64,000 bases of DNA from Planctomycetota bacterium (GTDB taxonomy: Bacteria; Planctomycetota; UBA1135; GCA-002686595): NCBI GenBank assembly GCA_028823345.1, contig JAPKBR010000008.1, positions 1-64,000 on the forward strand, in the 5' to 3' direction. The notes below the pieces were generated by a model. The model was not told the DNA's origin. It saw only the letters and a program-made list of their open reading frames with translations, and ran no database searches. The translations under genes and the position numbers were made by a program. Shown piece after piece: positions 42,484 through 51,336 of the stretch. Numbering within the stretch: position 1 is the stretch's first letter; each line of letters opens with the position of its first letter.

Positions 42484-43477
42484 GGTAGTGCGCGATGGTC
42501 CGGCGCGTGGCCTCGGCCATGGATACGGATTCGCGGAAGCCCAGGTCTTTCTGCGCCCGGGCCATGTCATAGGAATGACTGGTGGAAAGTTGGGCGGCGA
42601 CAAAGGGGGTCAGGGGAGGTTCCCCCGGGAGCGGCAGGGTCTTCCAAAGGGTTTCGAGGAGGGCGCCGAGGATTCGGGCGCTGGTGGCCGAAATCCTGCG
42701 CTTGGGGGTGGGCAGATCGAGGGCTTGGAGCAGCTCCGCGATCCACTGCCAAAGATCCACCGGCTCGCTGTTGGCGATGAAGTAGGCGCGTCCGTGGGCG
42801 GGGGATTGGGCCCCTTGCTCCAAGAGGGTTTGGGCCGCGGCGAGGTGCGCGTCCACCGCATTGTCGATGTACGTCAGGCTGACTTCCATCGGTGCTTGCC
42901 GGGGCCGAATGGGAATCAGTTTGCGGCGGCGCGCTTTTTCAATCAGGCGCGGAATCAGGTGCGGGTCGCCGGGGCCGAACATTAGGTGCGGCCGCAGGAT
43001 CGTCATGGGCAATTCGTCGCACAATCCACGCTGCAACAGTTTCTCCGCCCGGGCTTTTGAGGCGGGATAGGCGCTCATAAAGTGAGTGGCTAGGGGCAGG
43101 TCATCGGCGCGGCGGTGGTCCCGGCCATCGAAGCAGGCGCTCGGGGATGAGGTGTGCACAAAGGCGCGCACCTTGGCTTGTCGGGCCGCGGAGTAAACCG
43201 CTTGGGTGCCGTCCACGTTGGGGGCTAGGTAGGATTCTTCCGGGCCAAAGACCCCGGCGCGGGCGGCGCAGTGGAAGACCACATCCACCGATTCTAAAAG
43301 GGGGACCAAGGCCTGTTCCCCGCAGGATAGGTCCATTGCATGGTGCTCGATTCCCTGGGCCGCGAGCTCTGGATAGCTTCCGCGGCTGACGGAGAGCACC
43401 ACGTCCCCGCGCTCCACCAAACGCCGGCAAATTCCCCGACCCAAGAAACCCGCTCCACCTGTGACCAAGGCTTTCAT
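42473..43477 (-). CDS. OleD-like NAD-dependent epimerase/dehydratase
   Basis: 334 residues. Rossmann motif VTGGAGFLG (G7xGxxG), then VVFHCAARAGVFGPEESYLAPNVDGTQAV (about 66-92), the catalytic site TSSPSACFDGRDHRRADDLPLATHFMSAYPASKARAEK with Ser110, Tyr137 and Lys141 (YxxxK), and TILRPHLMFGPGDPHLIPRL. The FDG-D-RRADDLP pattern is typical of OleD, the NADPH-dependent 2-alkyl-3-ketoalkanoate reductase of long-chain olefin synthesis. Overlaps the OleC-like gene upstream by 4 bp (ATGA). Other extended SDRs are possible. Confidence 0.8.
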   Translation of the reverse strand: MKALVTGGAGFLGRGICRRLVERGDVVLSVSRGSYPELAAQGIEHHAMDLSCGEQALVPLLESVDVVFHCAARAGVFGPEESYLAPNVDGTQAVYSAARQAKVRAFVHTSSPSACFDGRDHRRADDLPLATHFMSAYPASKARAEKLLQRGLCDELPMTILRPHLMFGPGDPHLIPRLIEKARRRKLIPIRPRQAPMEVSLTYIDNAVDAHLAAAQTLLEQGAQSPAHGRAYFIANSEPVDLWQWIAELLQALDLPTPKRRISATSARILGALLETLWKTLPLPGEPPLTPFVAAQLSTSHSYDMARAQKDLGFRESVSMAEATRRTIAHYLTR

Positions 43478-45165
43478 TGGGACGTGCTCGGGAGAGGTTG
43501 ACCGGCGGCCCAGACTTTGAGTTCGCCCCGGTGGATCTTGGAATTGTGCCGCGGGTCCACGGGCAGGGAAGAGTGGAAAAGGAACACCTCTATGTCTGCA
43601 CTTGCTTGTGAACTTCTGGCCAGGGCCTTGAGTTCATCCCGGAGGGTTTCTTGTGCTTGCGGACTCTTTGGAAACTGACCGGCCTTGGGTTCCACAATCA
43701 GCACCGGCTGTTCTGCTCCCGTTGGTCCCCGGCCCACCAGGGCGCAGCGGGCCACGGACCCGTGGGCCAGGAATACGTTCTCGACACCCACCGGAGGGCG
43801 CAAGCCGTCGGATGTGGTGAGGCAATGACTCTTGCGCCCTAAAAACCAAAGGATTCCTTCCCCATCTAAGTGACCCATGTCGCCCATGCGGTGCCAATCT
43901 GGTTTCCCACGGGGATCGGCGAGTTTGGCGGCGGCTTGGGCATCGGGGGCTGCGTCGTAGGTTTGGGTGACCACTGGCCCACGCACGAGGACCTCGCCCA
44001 AGCGCCCTTGGCCCATGGCCCGCTCGGGGTCCATCACCGACAAATGGGTGGCGTCGGAATCGAGGATGCAGATTTCGATTCCCGGGGCCGCGCGACCCAC
44101 GGGGGTGCCTTCCCCTGCGGCGATGCGATTTGCGAGGGGCAAAAGTTCTTCGCCCGAAATCACCGCCACGGGCAGGGCTTCGGTGGCTCCGTAGGGAGTG
44201 AACACGTCTCCATCTGCCGGCAGCAAAGCGCGCAGGTCGCGCACCACATCAATGCCCAGGGGTGCGCCAGCGGAAACCGCTCGGGTCAGGTTGGGCAGGC
44301 CGATGCCACGCCGGGTGCAATAGGGAACCAGGATGCGCCAAAGGGCCGGGGACAAAAATCCCGTGCTCGTGCTCTCTTCTTGGATCACTGCCAACAGGGC
44401 AGTTGGGTCCACGCTGGCGGGTTTGGCCGGATCGATGGGGGGGAACACCGACGTGATCCCGAGAGCACAATCAAAGAGGGCGAAGGCCGGCAGTCCGCAC
44501 AAGTCCCGTTCCCCGGGGGTAAAGCCAAGGGTCTCGCGCAGGCCCTGGACTTCGGCGGCCAACTGACCGTGGGTGATGGGAACACCCTTGGGCGGTCCGG
44601 TGGAACCAGAAGTGAACAGGATTGCGGCGGTGTCGTTGACTTGGGCTGGATGCAGCACGGGATCGGCTGGGCTCGAGCCTTCGAGTTTGGCGAGTGATCG
44701 CCCCAGCCCGGGCAACCTACGTCCCACCCCAAAAACCTTTTTCACGGAACGGAAAGCCTTGGGGAAAAGGCACTTGGCCAGGAGCGCTCGGCCCACGCCG
44801 ATCATCACCGTGGGGGCCGTGCGCTCGAGTGCCGCCAACAGGCGCTTGCGTCCCATGCCCGGATCGGCCAGAACGGGAATGGCTCCCAGGCGAAAAAGGC
44901 CCCAGGTGATGGCGACAAAATCGATGCCCGGGGGCACAAACAGCGCGACCCGATCGCCTGCGCCAACGCCTTCCGCCGCGAGGCCATTGGCAATGCGGGC
45001 GGTACGCAATTCCAATTCTCCAAAAGTGATCGAGCGACGATTTGCGTCCTTGCGCTCCACAATCCCTTCACCCGTGGGGTTCGCACGGGTCTGCTGCAAG
45101 AACAGCTCAGCGATGTTCTTTCCTGCGGTCAGGCTCGCGGGGGATGGGGCCAAAGAAGCGCTCAT
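43474..45165 (-). CDS. OleC-like acyl-activating enzyme (beta-lactone synthetase)
   Basis: 563 residues of the ANL superfamily: AILFTSGSTGPPKGVPITHG (phosphate-binding loop, residues 181-200), a LADPGMGRKRLLAALERTAPTV block (98-120) with the PGMG found in OleC, GLPAFALFDCALGITSVFPPIDPAKPA, and a late GAPLGIDVVRDLRALL, VFTPYGATEALPV and hinge KSHCLTTSDGLRPPVG. In OleC enzymes the AMP-forming domain makes a beta-lactone from a beta-hydroxy acid. Flanked by oleD and oleB homologues, overlapping by 4 bp on both sides; this context is the main support for OleC and against an ordinary acyl-CoA ligase. Confidence 0.8.
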   Translation of the reverse strand: MSASLAPSPASLTAGKNIAELFLQQTRANPTGEGIVERKDANRRSITFGELELRTARIANGLAAEGVGAGDRVALFVPPGIDFVAITWGLFRLGAIPVLADPGMGRKRLLAALERTAPTVMIGVGRALLAKCLFPKAFRSVKKVFGVGRRLPGLGRSLAKLEGSSPADPVLHPAQVNDTAAILFTSGSTGPPKGVPITHGQLAAEVQGLRETLGFTPGERDLCGLPAFALFDCALGITSVFPPIDPAKPASVDPTALLAVIQEESTSTGFLSPALWRILVPYCTRRGIGLPNLTRAVSAGAPLGIDVVRDLRALLPADGDVFTPYGATEALPVAVISGEELLPLANRIAAGEGTPVGRAAPGIEICILDSDATHLSVMDPERAMGQGRLGEVLVRGPVVTQTYDAAPDAQAAAKLADPRGKPDWHRMGDMGHLDGEGILWFLGRKSHCLTTSDGLRPPVGVENVFLAHGSVARCALVGRGPTGAEQPVLIVEPKAGQFPKSPQAQETLRDELKALARSSQASADIEVFLFHSSLPVDPRHNSKIHRGELKVWAAGQPLPSTSQ

Positions 45166-46139
45166 GGGTGCGGGGCGGAGGTGCTCTTCAAGAAATCACT
45201 CACTGCTTCCAGGCATTCTTGGGGCGCATCCTCCAGGGGTAGATGTCCCGCGTCCGGAAGGGTCGTGACCCGTGATTGGGGTAGCCGTTCCCGGAACCCC
45301 CGCAGGATCTCCGGAGTGAACACCCAGTCGTGCATGCCCCATAGGATTTGGCAAGGCTTGTTTCGCAGGGAGGCCAGTCCCGCGTCCACCGCTGTCAGGG
45401 CCTCGTAGCTGCGGTCCGATGGCCCACGGGGAATGTCGCGCACGAAAGCGGCGATACCGCGGCGCCTTTCCGCATCGAGATAAGGCGCGAGGAAGCCAGC
45501 TTCCACATCCTCGGGCAAGCCGCCGGTGGTGCAAAGGGAGGACAGGCCCCGGGTCATCAGGCCCAGGGTGCCCGTGAGGAATGGCCCGATCCCGGGCAGG
45601 TGGGCCAGTCCCAGGATCGGCGGCAACTTAGCGTCGGGCCAGACGCAGGTGTTGGTCACCACTAAGCGTTCTATGCGCTCGGGGCAGTTGGCCGCTGCAC
45701 CGAGGCCGATCGCTCCGCCCCAGTCGTGCACGCAAAGGGTGATGCGCGAGAGGTCGAGGTGATCGATCAGCATCTCGAGGGCGGTGCGGTGACCCGCCAG
45801 GGTTTGGTTCCAGTCGTGGGGGCGCTCGGAAAGGCCCATGCCCATGTGGTCGAGGGCGATGACCCGGTACTCGCCGGAAAAGGCCTCGATGAATTTGCGC
45901 CACATGAAAGCCCATGTGGGATTGCCGTGAACGCAAAGCAGCACGGGTGCATCCCGTGGGCCCTCGTCCACATAGTGCAGCAGGGCATCATCGATTTCGA
46001 AAAAGTGCGGGCTGTAGGGCCAGAGGGTCTTGATGGGCGCAACCAGGTTGCGGGTCACCATGAGGGCGTCCTCTTCAAGGGTGCTGAGGCGCAGGCGGCG
46101 CACTTCGCTGCCGGGTTTTCCAATGGTCTCGATAGGCAT
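45162..46139 (-). CDS. OleB-like alpha/beta hydrolase (haloalkane dehalogenase-type fold)
   Basis: 325 residues from the ATG at 46139 (open frame continues to 46241, but the extra part looks non-homologous). HGNPTWAFMWRKF (residues 71-83) with the oxyanion Asn and Trp, ALDHMGMGLSERP, the nucleophile elbow LCVHDWGGAIGLG with Asp139 instead of Ser, and a C-terminal PDAGHLPLEDAPQE with the His. OleB is a beta-lactone decarboxylase of this fold. Together with the two downstream genes it forms an oleBCD set. The upstream neighbour is a divergent sulfatase, not oleA. Confidence 0.8.
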   Translation of the reverse strand: MPIETIGKPGSEVRRLRLSTLEEDALMVTRNLVAPIKTLWPYSPHFFEIDDALLHYVDEGPRDAPVLLCVHGNPTWAFMWRKFIEAFSGEYRVIALDHMGMGLSERPHDWNQTLAGHRTALEMLIDHLDLSRITLCVHDWGGAIGLGAAANCPERIERLVVTNTCVWPDAKLPPILGLAHLPGIGPFLTGTLGLMTRGLSSLCTTGGLPEDVEAGFLAPYLDAERRRGIAAFVRDIPRGPSDRSYEALTAVDAGLASLRNKPCQILWGMHDWVFTPEILRGFRERLPQSRVTTLPDAGHLPLEDAPQECLEAVSDFLKSTSAPHP

Positions 46140-46270
46140 AGGGGGATCTCGCGCAGCAGGATAACGGGGAGGGAGCGCATGGGCGGGCAGAAACTCGCCT
46201 CTTCCAGGGACCGGCTGCTGCAGGGGCAGGCTCCTGCCCATGGCCTGGGGCCATTCAGTAGGCTGGGGCC

Positions 46271-47800
46271 ATGCTGCGTTCTTTCCTTATGCTCAGCCTG
46301 TTGTTGTCTACACAGGCCCTCGCCCAAAACTCTGACGTTCCCAAGGCTCGGCACGTGGTGCTCTTCTTAGTGGATGACCTGGGTTGGCAGGACACCTCGG
46401 TGCCCCATCACACCGAAAAGACCCCTTTGAATGAGCGCTACCGGACGCCCCATGCGGAGCGCTTGGCCGAGGAAGGTTTGGTGTTGCGCCATGGCTATGC
46501 TTCTTCTCCCGTGTGCACGCCCACCCGCACGGCTATTCACTCGGGCCAATCCCCCGCTCGTTCGCACATTACCTATTGGACCCTGTATGCGGATCAGGAC
46601 CAGACCACTCCTTGGGCGCGCAAAGACGCTTCGAGTTTGGTGGCACCTGCTTGGGATGTGAACGGCTTGGATCAAAGCGACCCGACCCTGGCGCGACTTT
46701 TTTCCGACGCTGGGTTTCGCACGGTCCACGCGGGCAAGGCGCACTTGGGAGCGATCGGCTCATCGGGGGCGGACCCGTTGAATTTGGGTTTTGATGTGAA
46801 CATTGCCGGGCACGGTCCTGGGGGACCCGGGTCCTACTACGGTCAGCACGACTTTCGCGCCAACGGCCGCCGGGGTAAACCGGGCAAGAGCGTTTGGGAT
46901 GTGCCGGGGCTTGAGGCCTATCACCAAAAGGATGTTTATCTGACCGAGGCGATCGTTGAGGAAACCTGTGGGGCTGTGCGGCAGGCCGCGAAGGACGATA
47001 AGCGCCTGTTTCTGTCCTTTGCGCCCTATGCGGTGCACGCGCCGATCATGCCCAATAAAAAGTATCTCGAACACTATCCCGACCTGGATCCGAAGGAGGC
47101 AGCCTACGCCACCATGGTGGAGACTGTGGACCATGCCCTAGGGGCGTTGCTTTCGACCCTTGAGGACGAGGGCATGCTGAAGGACACCTTGTTCGTTTAC
47201 ACCTCGGACAATGGGGGCCTCTCGGCTCACGGTCGTGGAGGCGAGCGACATGTGCACAACGCCCCGTTGCGTTCCGGCAAGGGCTCGGCCTATGAAGGTG
47301 GAGTGCGTGTGCCCTGGATCGTGCGTTGGCCAGGAGTGGTAGCTAAGGGAACCACAAGCGATGTGCCCGTGATTAGCCATGACTTGTACCCAAGTTTATT
47401 GGCCGCTGCAGGTGTTTCCGTGCCAAAGGATCATGTTCTGGATGGAGTCAACCTTACGCCCTTCTGGCAAGGCGGGGAATTGGATCGGGAGCACCCACTG
47501 GTCTGGCACATGCCCCATTTCTGGGGAGTGCACGGCCCGGGGGTCCAGCCCTACAGCGCCCTTCGCCAGGGCAGTCTCAAGCTGCTCTTCTTCCAGGGTG
47601 ACGGACGCATCGAGCTCTACGACGTGGCCCAGGACCCGGGCGAGACCCAGGATCTAGCCTCAGAGCGCCCCGCTGACGCCCGTCGCTTGGCCCAACTCCT
47701 CGCTGCCGAACTCTTGCGCCGCAAGGCCCAAGCCCCTCGGATCAAGGGGGGCGGTCAACCCCTGGGGGTGATGGCGGCCTTGAATGAGATGCAGCGTTGA
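46271..47800 (+). CDS. Exported sulfatase (Cys-type)
   Basis: 509 residues with a signal peptide (about 1-19, MLRSFLMLSLLLSTQALA). Family features: metal ligands in VVLFLVDDLGWQD, the formylglycine motif VCTPTRTAIHSG with Cys82 and Arg86, AGKAHLG (Lys/His of the active site), TLFVYTSDNGG, and LRSGKGSAYEGGVRVPWIVRWPG. Needs Cys-to-formylglycine maturation. Probably periplasmic hydrolysis of a sulfated polysaccharide; no glycoside hydrolases or SusD-like partners lie nearby. The downstream hairpin (47799-47819) overlaps its stop. Confidence 0.92.
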   Translation: MLRSFLMLSLLLSTQALAQNSDVPKARHVVLFLVDDLGWQDTSVPHHTEKTPLNERYRTPHAERLAEEGLVLRHGYASSPVCTPTRTAIHSGQSPARSHITYWTLYADQDQTTPWARKDASSLVAPAWDVNGLDQSDPTLARLFSDAGFRTVHAGKAHLGAIGSSGADPLNLGFDVNIAGHGPGGPGSYYGQHDFRANGRRGKPGKSVWDVPGLEAYHQKDVYLTEAIVEETCGAVRQAAKDDKRLFLSFAPYAVHAPIMPNKKYLEHYPDLDPKEAAYATMVETVDHALGALLSTLEDEGMLKDTLFVYTSDNGGLSAHGRGGERHVHNAPLRSGKGSAYEGGVRVPWIVRWPGVVAKGTTSDVPVISHDLYPSLLAAAGVSVPKDHVLDGVNLTPFWQGGELDREHPLVWHMPHFWGVHGPGVQPYSALRQGSLKLLFFQGDGRIELYDVAQDPGETQDLASERPADARRLAQLLAAELLRRKAQAPRIKGGGQPLGVMAALNEMQR

Positions 47801-47819
47801 AACCGGGAGTACCGGTTTC
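47799..47819 (+). terminator. Hairpin at the sulfatase stop codon
   Basis: Perfect 8-bp arms GAAACCGG (47799-47806) and CCGGTTTC (47812-47819) with a five-base loop GAGTA. The stop codon TGA lies at the left base. No T-run follows, so it may be an attenuating or end-protecting hairpin before the downstream gene. Confidence 0.4.
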
Positions 47820-47845
47820 CCAGATTCAGCGGCTATACTCCGGGC

Positions 47846-48304
47846 ATGAACGAAGAACAACAAATGGCGTCCCACAAGTGGCATGCGATTGAGTGCAACA
47901 ACTTGGCTTGGGGTTTGAGCGGCAAGAGTTCCCGGACCGCGAATGACAATGCGCAGATGTTGGCGGCGGCCCATGCGTCGGTCTTTCACTGGTCAAAAGC
48001 TGGGACGGGGGTGCATGTGGCCCGGGCGCAGATGATTGTGGCCCATGTGAATGCTCTGCTGGGCTATGGGCAGGTGGCCCTGGCGGCGGCCCATGAGTGC
48101 CGGGAAACGCTCGCGGCGGAAGACGTGCCGGACTGGGAGGCTGCGTTCATTGAGGCGATCCATGCCCATGCGCACCACGCGGCGGGAGAGATGGATCACT
48201 TTGTCGAGACCCATGCCAAGGCGGTGGAGCTCGGCGCGGCGATTGTTGGGGATGAGGACCGGAAGGTCTTTGACGCGACCTTTGCCGGGATTCCGAAGCC
48301 GTGA
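47846..48304 (+). CDS. Small hypothetical protein, helical
   Basis: 152 residues, no signal peptide. The sequence begins MNEEQQMASHKWHAIECNNLAWGLSG and is Ala/His-rich with helical periodicity (HVARAQMIVAHVNALLGYGQVALAAAHECRETLAAE, AAFIEAIHAHAHHAAGEMDHFVETHAKAVELG), consistent with TPR-like helices. I did not recognise the family. Its stop overlaps the GTG start of the next sulfatase by 3 bp, so the two are translationally linked. Confidence 0.65.
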   Translation: MNEEQQMASHKWHAIECNNLAWGLSGKSSRTANDNAQMLAAAHASVFHWSKAGTGVHVARAQMIVAHVNALLGYGQVALAAAHECRETLAAEDVPDWEAAFIEAIHAHAHHAAGEMDHFVETHAKAVELGAAIVGDEDRKVFDATFAGIPKP

Positions 48305-49764
48305 GCCCAACGCCCTCGATGCTTGTGACTGGATCTCTGCTCCTGGCCCTGATGGGCGCAGGGGTTGGGTTTGCCGAGGGCTCATCATCCAGCGCAGACC
48401 AGCCTGACCAGCCCAACATCGTGATCGTCTTCATGGACGACATGGGCTGGGGGGATCTGTCCTGCCAGGGGGAAACCCGCTGGGAGACCCCGAACATCGA
48501 TCGGTTGGCCCGGGAAGGGGTGCGTTTCACCCGCTTCTATGTGAGCCAGCCGGTTTGCTCCGCCTCGCGCTCTTCGCTCTTGACCGGTTGCTATGCCAAC
48601 CGACTGTCGTTCTATGGGGCCCTCGGGCCCAGCGTTCGTTGGGGGATTGCGCCGGAGGAAACAACCCTTGGGGAGATGCTGCAGGGAGAGGGCTATGCCA
48701 CCGCCCTCTTCGGCAAGTGGCACCTGGGGCACCTGCCTGAATACCTGCCCACGCGCCATGGATTTGACGAGTTCTATGGTTTGCCCTATTCCAACGACAT
48801 GTGGCCCTTCCATCCGGAATCCCCGGGTGCTTGGCCGCCGCTCCCTCTCTTTCGAGGGGAAGAGCTCGTGGATTTGAATCCGGATCAAACCACCTTGACC
48901 CGCGCCCTGACCCTGCGCTCGGTGGACTTCATCGAACGTCAGGCGGCGGAGAAAAAGCCCTTCTTCTTGTACCTGGCTCAGCCCATGCCCCATGTGCCGA
49001 TCTTCGCCTCGCTGCCTTTTACCGGGCGCACGCCGACTCCCTATGGGGATACGGTGAGCGAGTTGGATTGGAGCGTGGGTGAAGTGCTCGCCGCCTTGGA
49101 CCGTACGGGAACCGCGAGCAACACCTTGGTGCTGGTGACTTCGGACAACGGGCCATGGCTCAGTTACGGGGATCACGCGGGCACCACCCAGGGCCTGCGC
49201 GAGGGCAAGGGCACCACCTTCGAAGGGGGCGTGCGCGTGCCCGCCTTGGCTCGTTTCCCTGGGCGCATTCCAGCGGGACGCGTGGTGGAGGAACCTCTGA
49301 TGACCATCGATGTGTTGCCCACATTGGCGGAGGTCGTGGGGGCGGAGTTACCCGAGTTGTCGATCGATGGGCGCAGCGCATGGGACCTGTTCCAGGCCAA
49401 GCCGAATGCATCGTCACCTCAGGAATACTATGGCCTCTGGTATAACCGGAACGATCTGCAGGCGGTGATCAGCGGCCGTTGGAAATTGCACCTACCCCAC
49501 AAGTACCGGTCGTTAGAGGGCCGGCCAGGTGGCACCGGAGGGATTCCCACTAAGTACAACTACGGCCTTGCCACGCCCCTTGCCCTGTTTGACTTGGTGC
49601 TGGATCCCGGGGAACAAACCGATGTGTCCCAGGCGAACCCAAAGGTCCTTGCACGCATGCTGCGCCATGCTGATGAGCTACGAGAGCGCCTCGGGGACAA
49701 CTTGACTAAGACCAAGGGCGCCGAAAACCGGCCCCATGGAAAGATCGTGCCCAAGTCCCAGTAG
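48301..49764 (+). CDS. Exported sulfatase (Cys-type)
   Basis: 487 residues from a GTG overlapping the previous stop. Signal peptide (about 1-26) followed by PNIVIVFMDDMGWGDLSCQG, the maturation motif VCSASRSSLLTG with Cys86 and Arg90 (CxAxR variant), FGKWHLGH, VLVTSDNGPWLSYGDHAGTTQGLREGKGTTFEGGVRVPALARFPG and the C-terminal YNRNDLQAVISGRWKLHLPHKY. Typical arylsulfatase A-like architecture. Convergent with the third sulfatase, the stops only 15 bp apart. Confidence 0.92.
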   Translation: MSPTPSMLVTGSLLLALMGAGVGFAEGSSSSADQPDQPNIVIVFMDDMGWGDLSCQGETRWETPNIDRLAREGVRFTRFYVSQPVCSASRSSLLTGCYANRLSFYGALGPSVRWGIAPEETTLGEMLQGEGYATALFGKWHLGHLPEYLPTRHGFDEFYGLPYSNDMWPFHPESPGAWPPLPLFRGEELVDLNPDQTTLTRALTLRSVDFIERQAAEKKPFFLYLAQPMPHVPIFASLPFTGRTPTPYGDTVSELDWSVGEVLAALDRTGTASNTLVLVTSDNGPWLSYGDHAGTTQGLREGKGTTFEGGVRVPALARFPGRIPAGRVVEEPLMTIDVLPTLAEVVGAELPELSIDGRSAWDLFQAKPNASSPQEYYGLWYNRNDLQAVISGRWKLHLPHKYRSLEGRPGGTGGIPTKYNYGLATPLALFDLVLDPGEQTDVSQANPKVLARMLRHADELRERLGDNLTKTKGAENRPHGKIVPKSQ

Positions 49765-49779
49765 GGCACTCGGGGAGGC

Positions 49780-51291
49780 TTACTTCTTCTTGGCTTGCGG
49801 ATCGATCCCCGGCAAGGGGAAGATCGTCGATGGACTGCGCGATGAGTTCAAGAGCCCCACCATGCGGGCCAAGACTTCTGGCTCTTGGTCGGCCAGATCT
49901 TTGGACTCTTTTGGGTCGGCTTCTAGGTCGTAGAGTTCCGTGACCAAATTGTCCTTGCGTAGTTTTCGGCGCACGGCTTTCCAACGGCCAGCTCGCAGGG
50001 CCTGTTGACCGCCGTATTCAAAGTAGAGGGATTCGTGCTTTGCTTGCTCGCCAGCCCCTTCGAGGGTCGGCAAGAGCGAGATTCCATCCAAGCCTGTGGG
50101 GCTTGGAACCTGGGCGATTTCCAAGAGGGTCGGCATCCAATCTTGGAAGGCGCTGGGCAAATCCGATGAGCTGCCCGCCGTCACGTGCTCGGGCCAGCGC
50201 ACCAGGGTGGGGACCTTCAGGCCTCCCTCATACACCGAGCACTTCAAACCGCGCATGCCCGCCGCGCTGTTGAAAAAGGTTGAGTCCGTGCCCCCGTTGA
50301 AGGTCGGGCCATTGTCACTGGTGAAGACCACGATGGTGTTGTCCCGCAGGCCGAGCTCATCCAGCGTTGCAAGCACGCTGCCCACTTCCCGATCTAGATG
50401 CGCCACCATGGCGGCATAAGCGGCCCGGGGCCTTGGGTGGGGCAGGTAACCCTTGTTCCCCAAGTAGTGCTCTTGGTCCCACTCCCGGGGAAAGGCGTCT
50501 AAGTCCTCGGGCGGAGCTTGCAAGGAAGCATGGGGGATGGGCGAGGCGTAATACAAAAAGAAGGGCTCGTCCTTGTGCTCGCGCACAAAGGAGACCGCAT
50601 CCGCGAGCATCACATCGTGTGCATAGGTTGCGCCGTTGTAGCGCTCCCAGTATTCGTCTTCCGTGTCGAGGGGCTCTTTTAGTTTTTGGTGGGAGTCAAC
50701 CCACTCGTTGCCCTCTAGTTCCACCCGTTCCCCATCACGCCAAAGGTGGGTGGGGTAGTGGTTGTGGGCGATGCGCTGGCAAAGGTAGCCGGAGAAGTGA
50801 TCAAAGCCCTGGTTCTCCGGTGCACCGGTGGTGCCCGGTCCGCCGAGGCCCCACTTGCCCACGCCGCCGGTGGCGTATCCCTTAGCTTGCAGCACACGAG
50901 CAAGGGTCTGGGTGTTGGGTGCAAGGGGCCACTGGCCCTCCGACTGATCCTGACCCCAGCCGCCGTTTTCCCAGTTGTTGCGCACCTCGGAATGCCCCGT
51001 GTGCAAACCAGTCAGCAGAACACAGCGACTGGGAGCACAAACCGGACTGCCCGAATAGTGGTTCGTGAAAAGCATGCCATCCCGGGCGAGGGAGTCGATG
51101 TTTGGTGTGGGGATCAGTTCTTGCCCATAGGCGCCCACTTCTCCATAGCCCAAATCATCCGCCATGAAGAAGACGATGTTCGGAGGACGCTGGGCGTCTT
51201 CTTTAGGGCTTGCATCGGAAGCACCGCAGCTTGCAAGGGCGCACAGAAAAGTTCCAAGGGCCAGGGCCCTCCATTGGTTGGGTTGAATCAT
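49780..51291 (-). CDS. Sulfatase lipoprotein (Cys-type)
   Basis: 503 residues from the ATG at 51291. Lipobox LCALASC, Cys22. PNIVFFMADDLGYGEVGAYG, maturation motif VCAPSRCVLLTG with Cys85 and Arg89, GGVGKWGLGGPG, FVREHKDEPFFLYYASPIPHASLQAP, and TIVVFTSDNGPTFNGG are present. Anchored version of the family, probably on the periplasmic side of a membrane. Upstream of it is the PPTase gene with a 17-bp tandem duplication in between. Confidence 0.92.
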   Translation of the reverse strand: MIQPNQWRALALGTFLCALASCGASDASPKEDAQRPPNIVFFMADDLGYGEVGAYGQELIPTPNIDSLARDGMLFTNHYSGSPVCAPSRCVLLTGLHTGHSEVRNNWENGGWGQDQSEGQWPLAPNTQTLARVLQAKGYATGGVGKWGLGGPGTTGAPENQGFDHFSGYLCQRIAHNHYPTHLWRDGERVELEGNEWVDSHQKLKEPLDTEDEYWERYNGATYAHDVMLADAVSFVREHKDEPFFLYYASPIPHASLQAPPEDLDAFPREWDQEHYLGNKGYLPHPRPRAAYAAMVAHLDREVGSVLATLDELGLRDNTIVVFTSDNGPTFNGGTDSTFFNSAAGMRGLKCSVYEGGLKVPTLVRWPEHVTAGSSSDLPSAFQDWMPTLLEIAQVPSPTGLDGISLLPTLEGAGEQAKHESLYFEYGGQQALRAGRWKAVRRKLRKDNLVTELYDLEADPKESKDLADQEPEVLARMVGLLNSSRSPSTIFPLPGIDPQAKKK

Positions 51292-51302
51292 GGGGTTGGG
51301 TT

Positions 51303-51336
51303 GCGTCGCTGCGTGGATTGCGTCACTGCGTGGATT
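51303..51336. repeat. 17-bp tandem duplication (one mismatch)
   Basis: Two contiguous copies, GCGTCGCTGCGTGGATT (51303-51319) and GCGTCACTGCGTGGATT (51320-51336). The second copy carries the last codons and stop of the PPTase gene (stop at 51323-51325 on the minus strand); in the first copy the corresponding TGA is CGA. The gap to the sulfatase start is thus partly a duplication. Confidence 0.85.
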
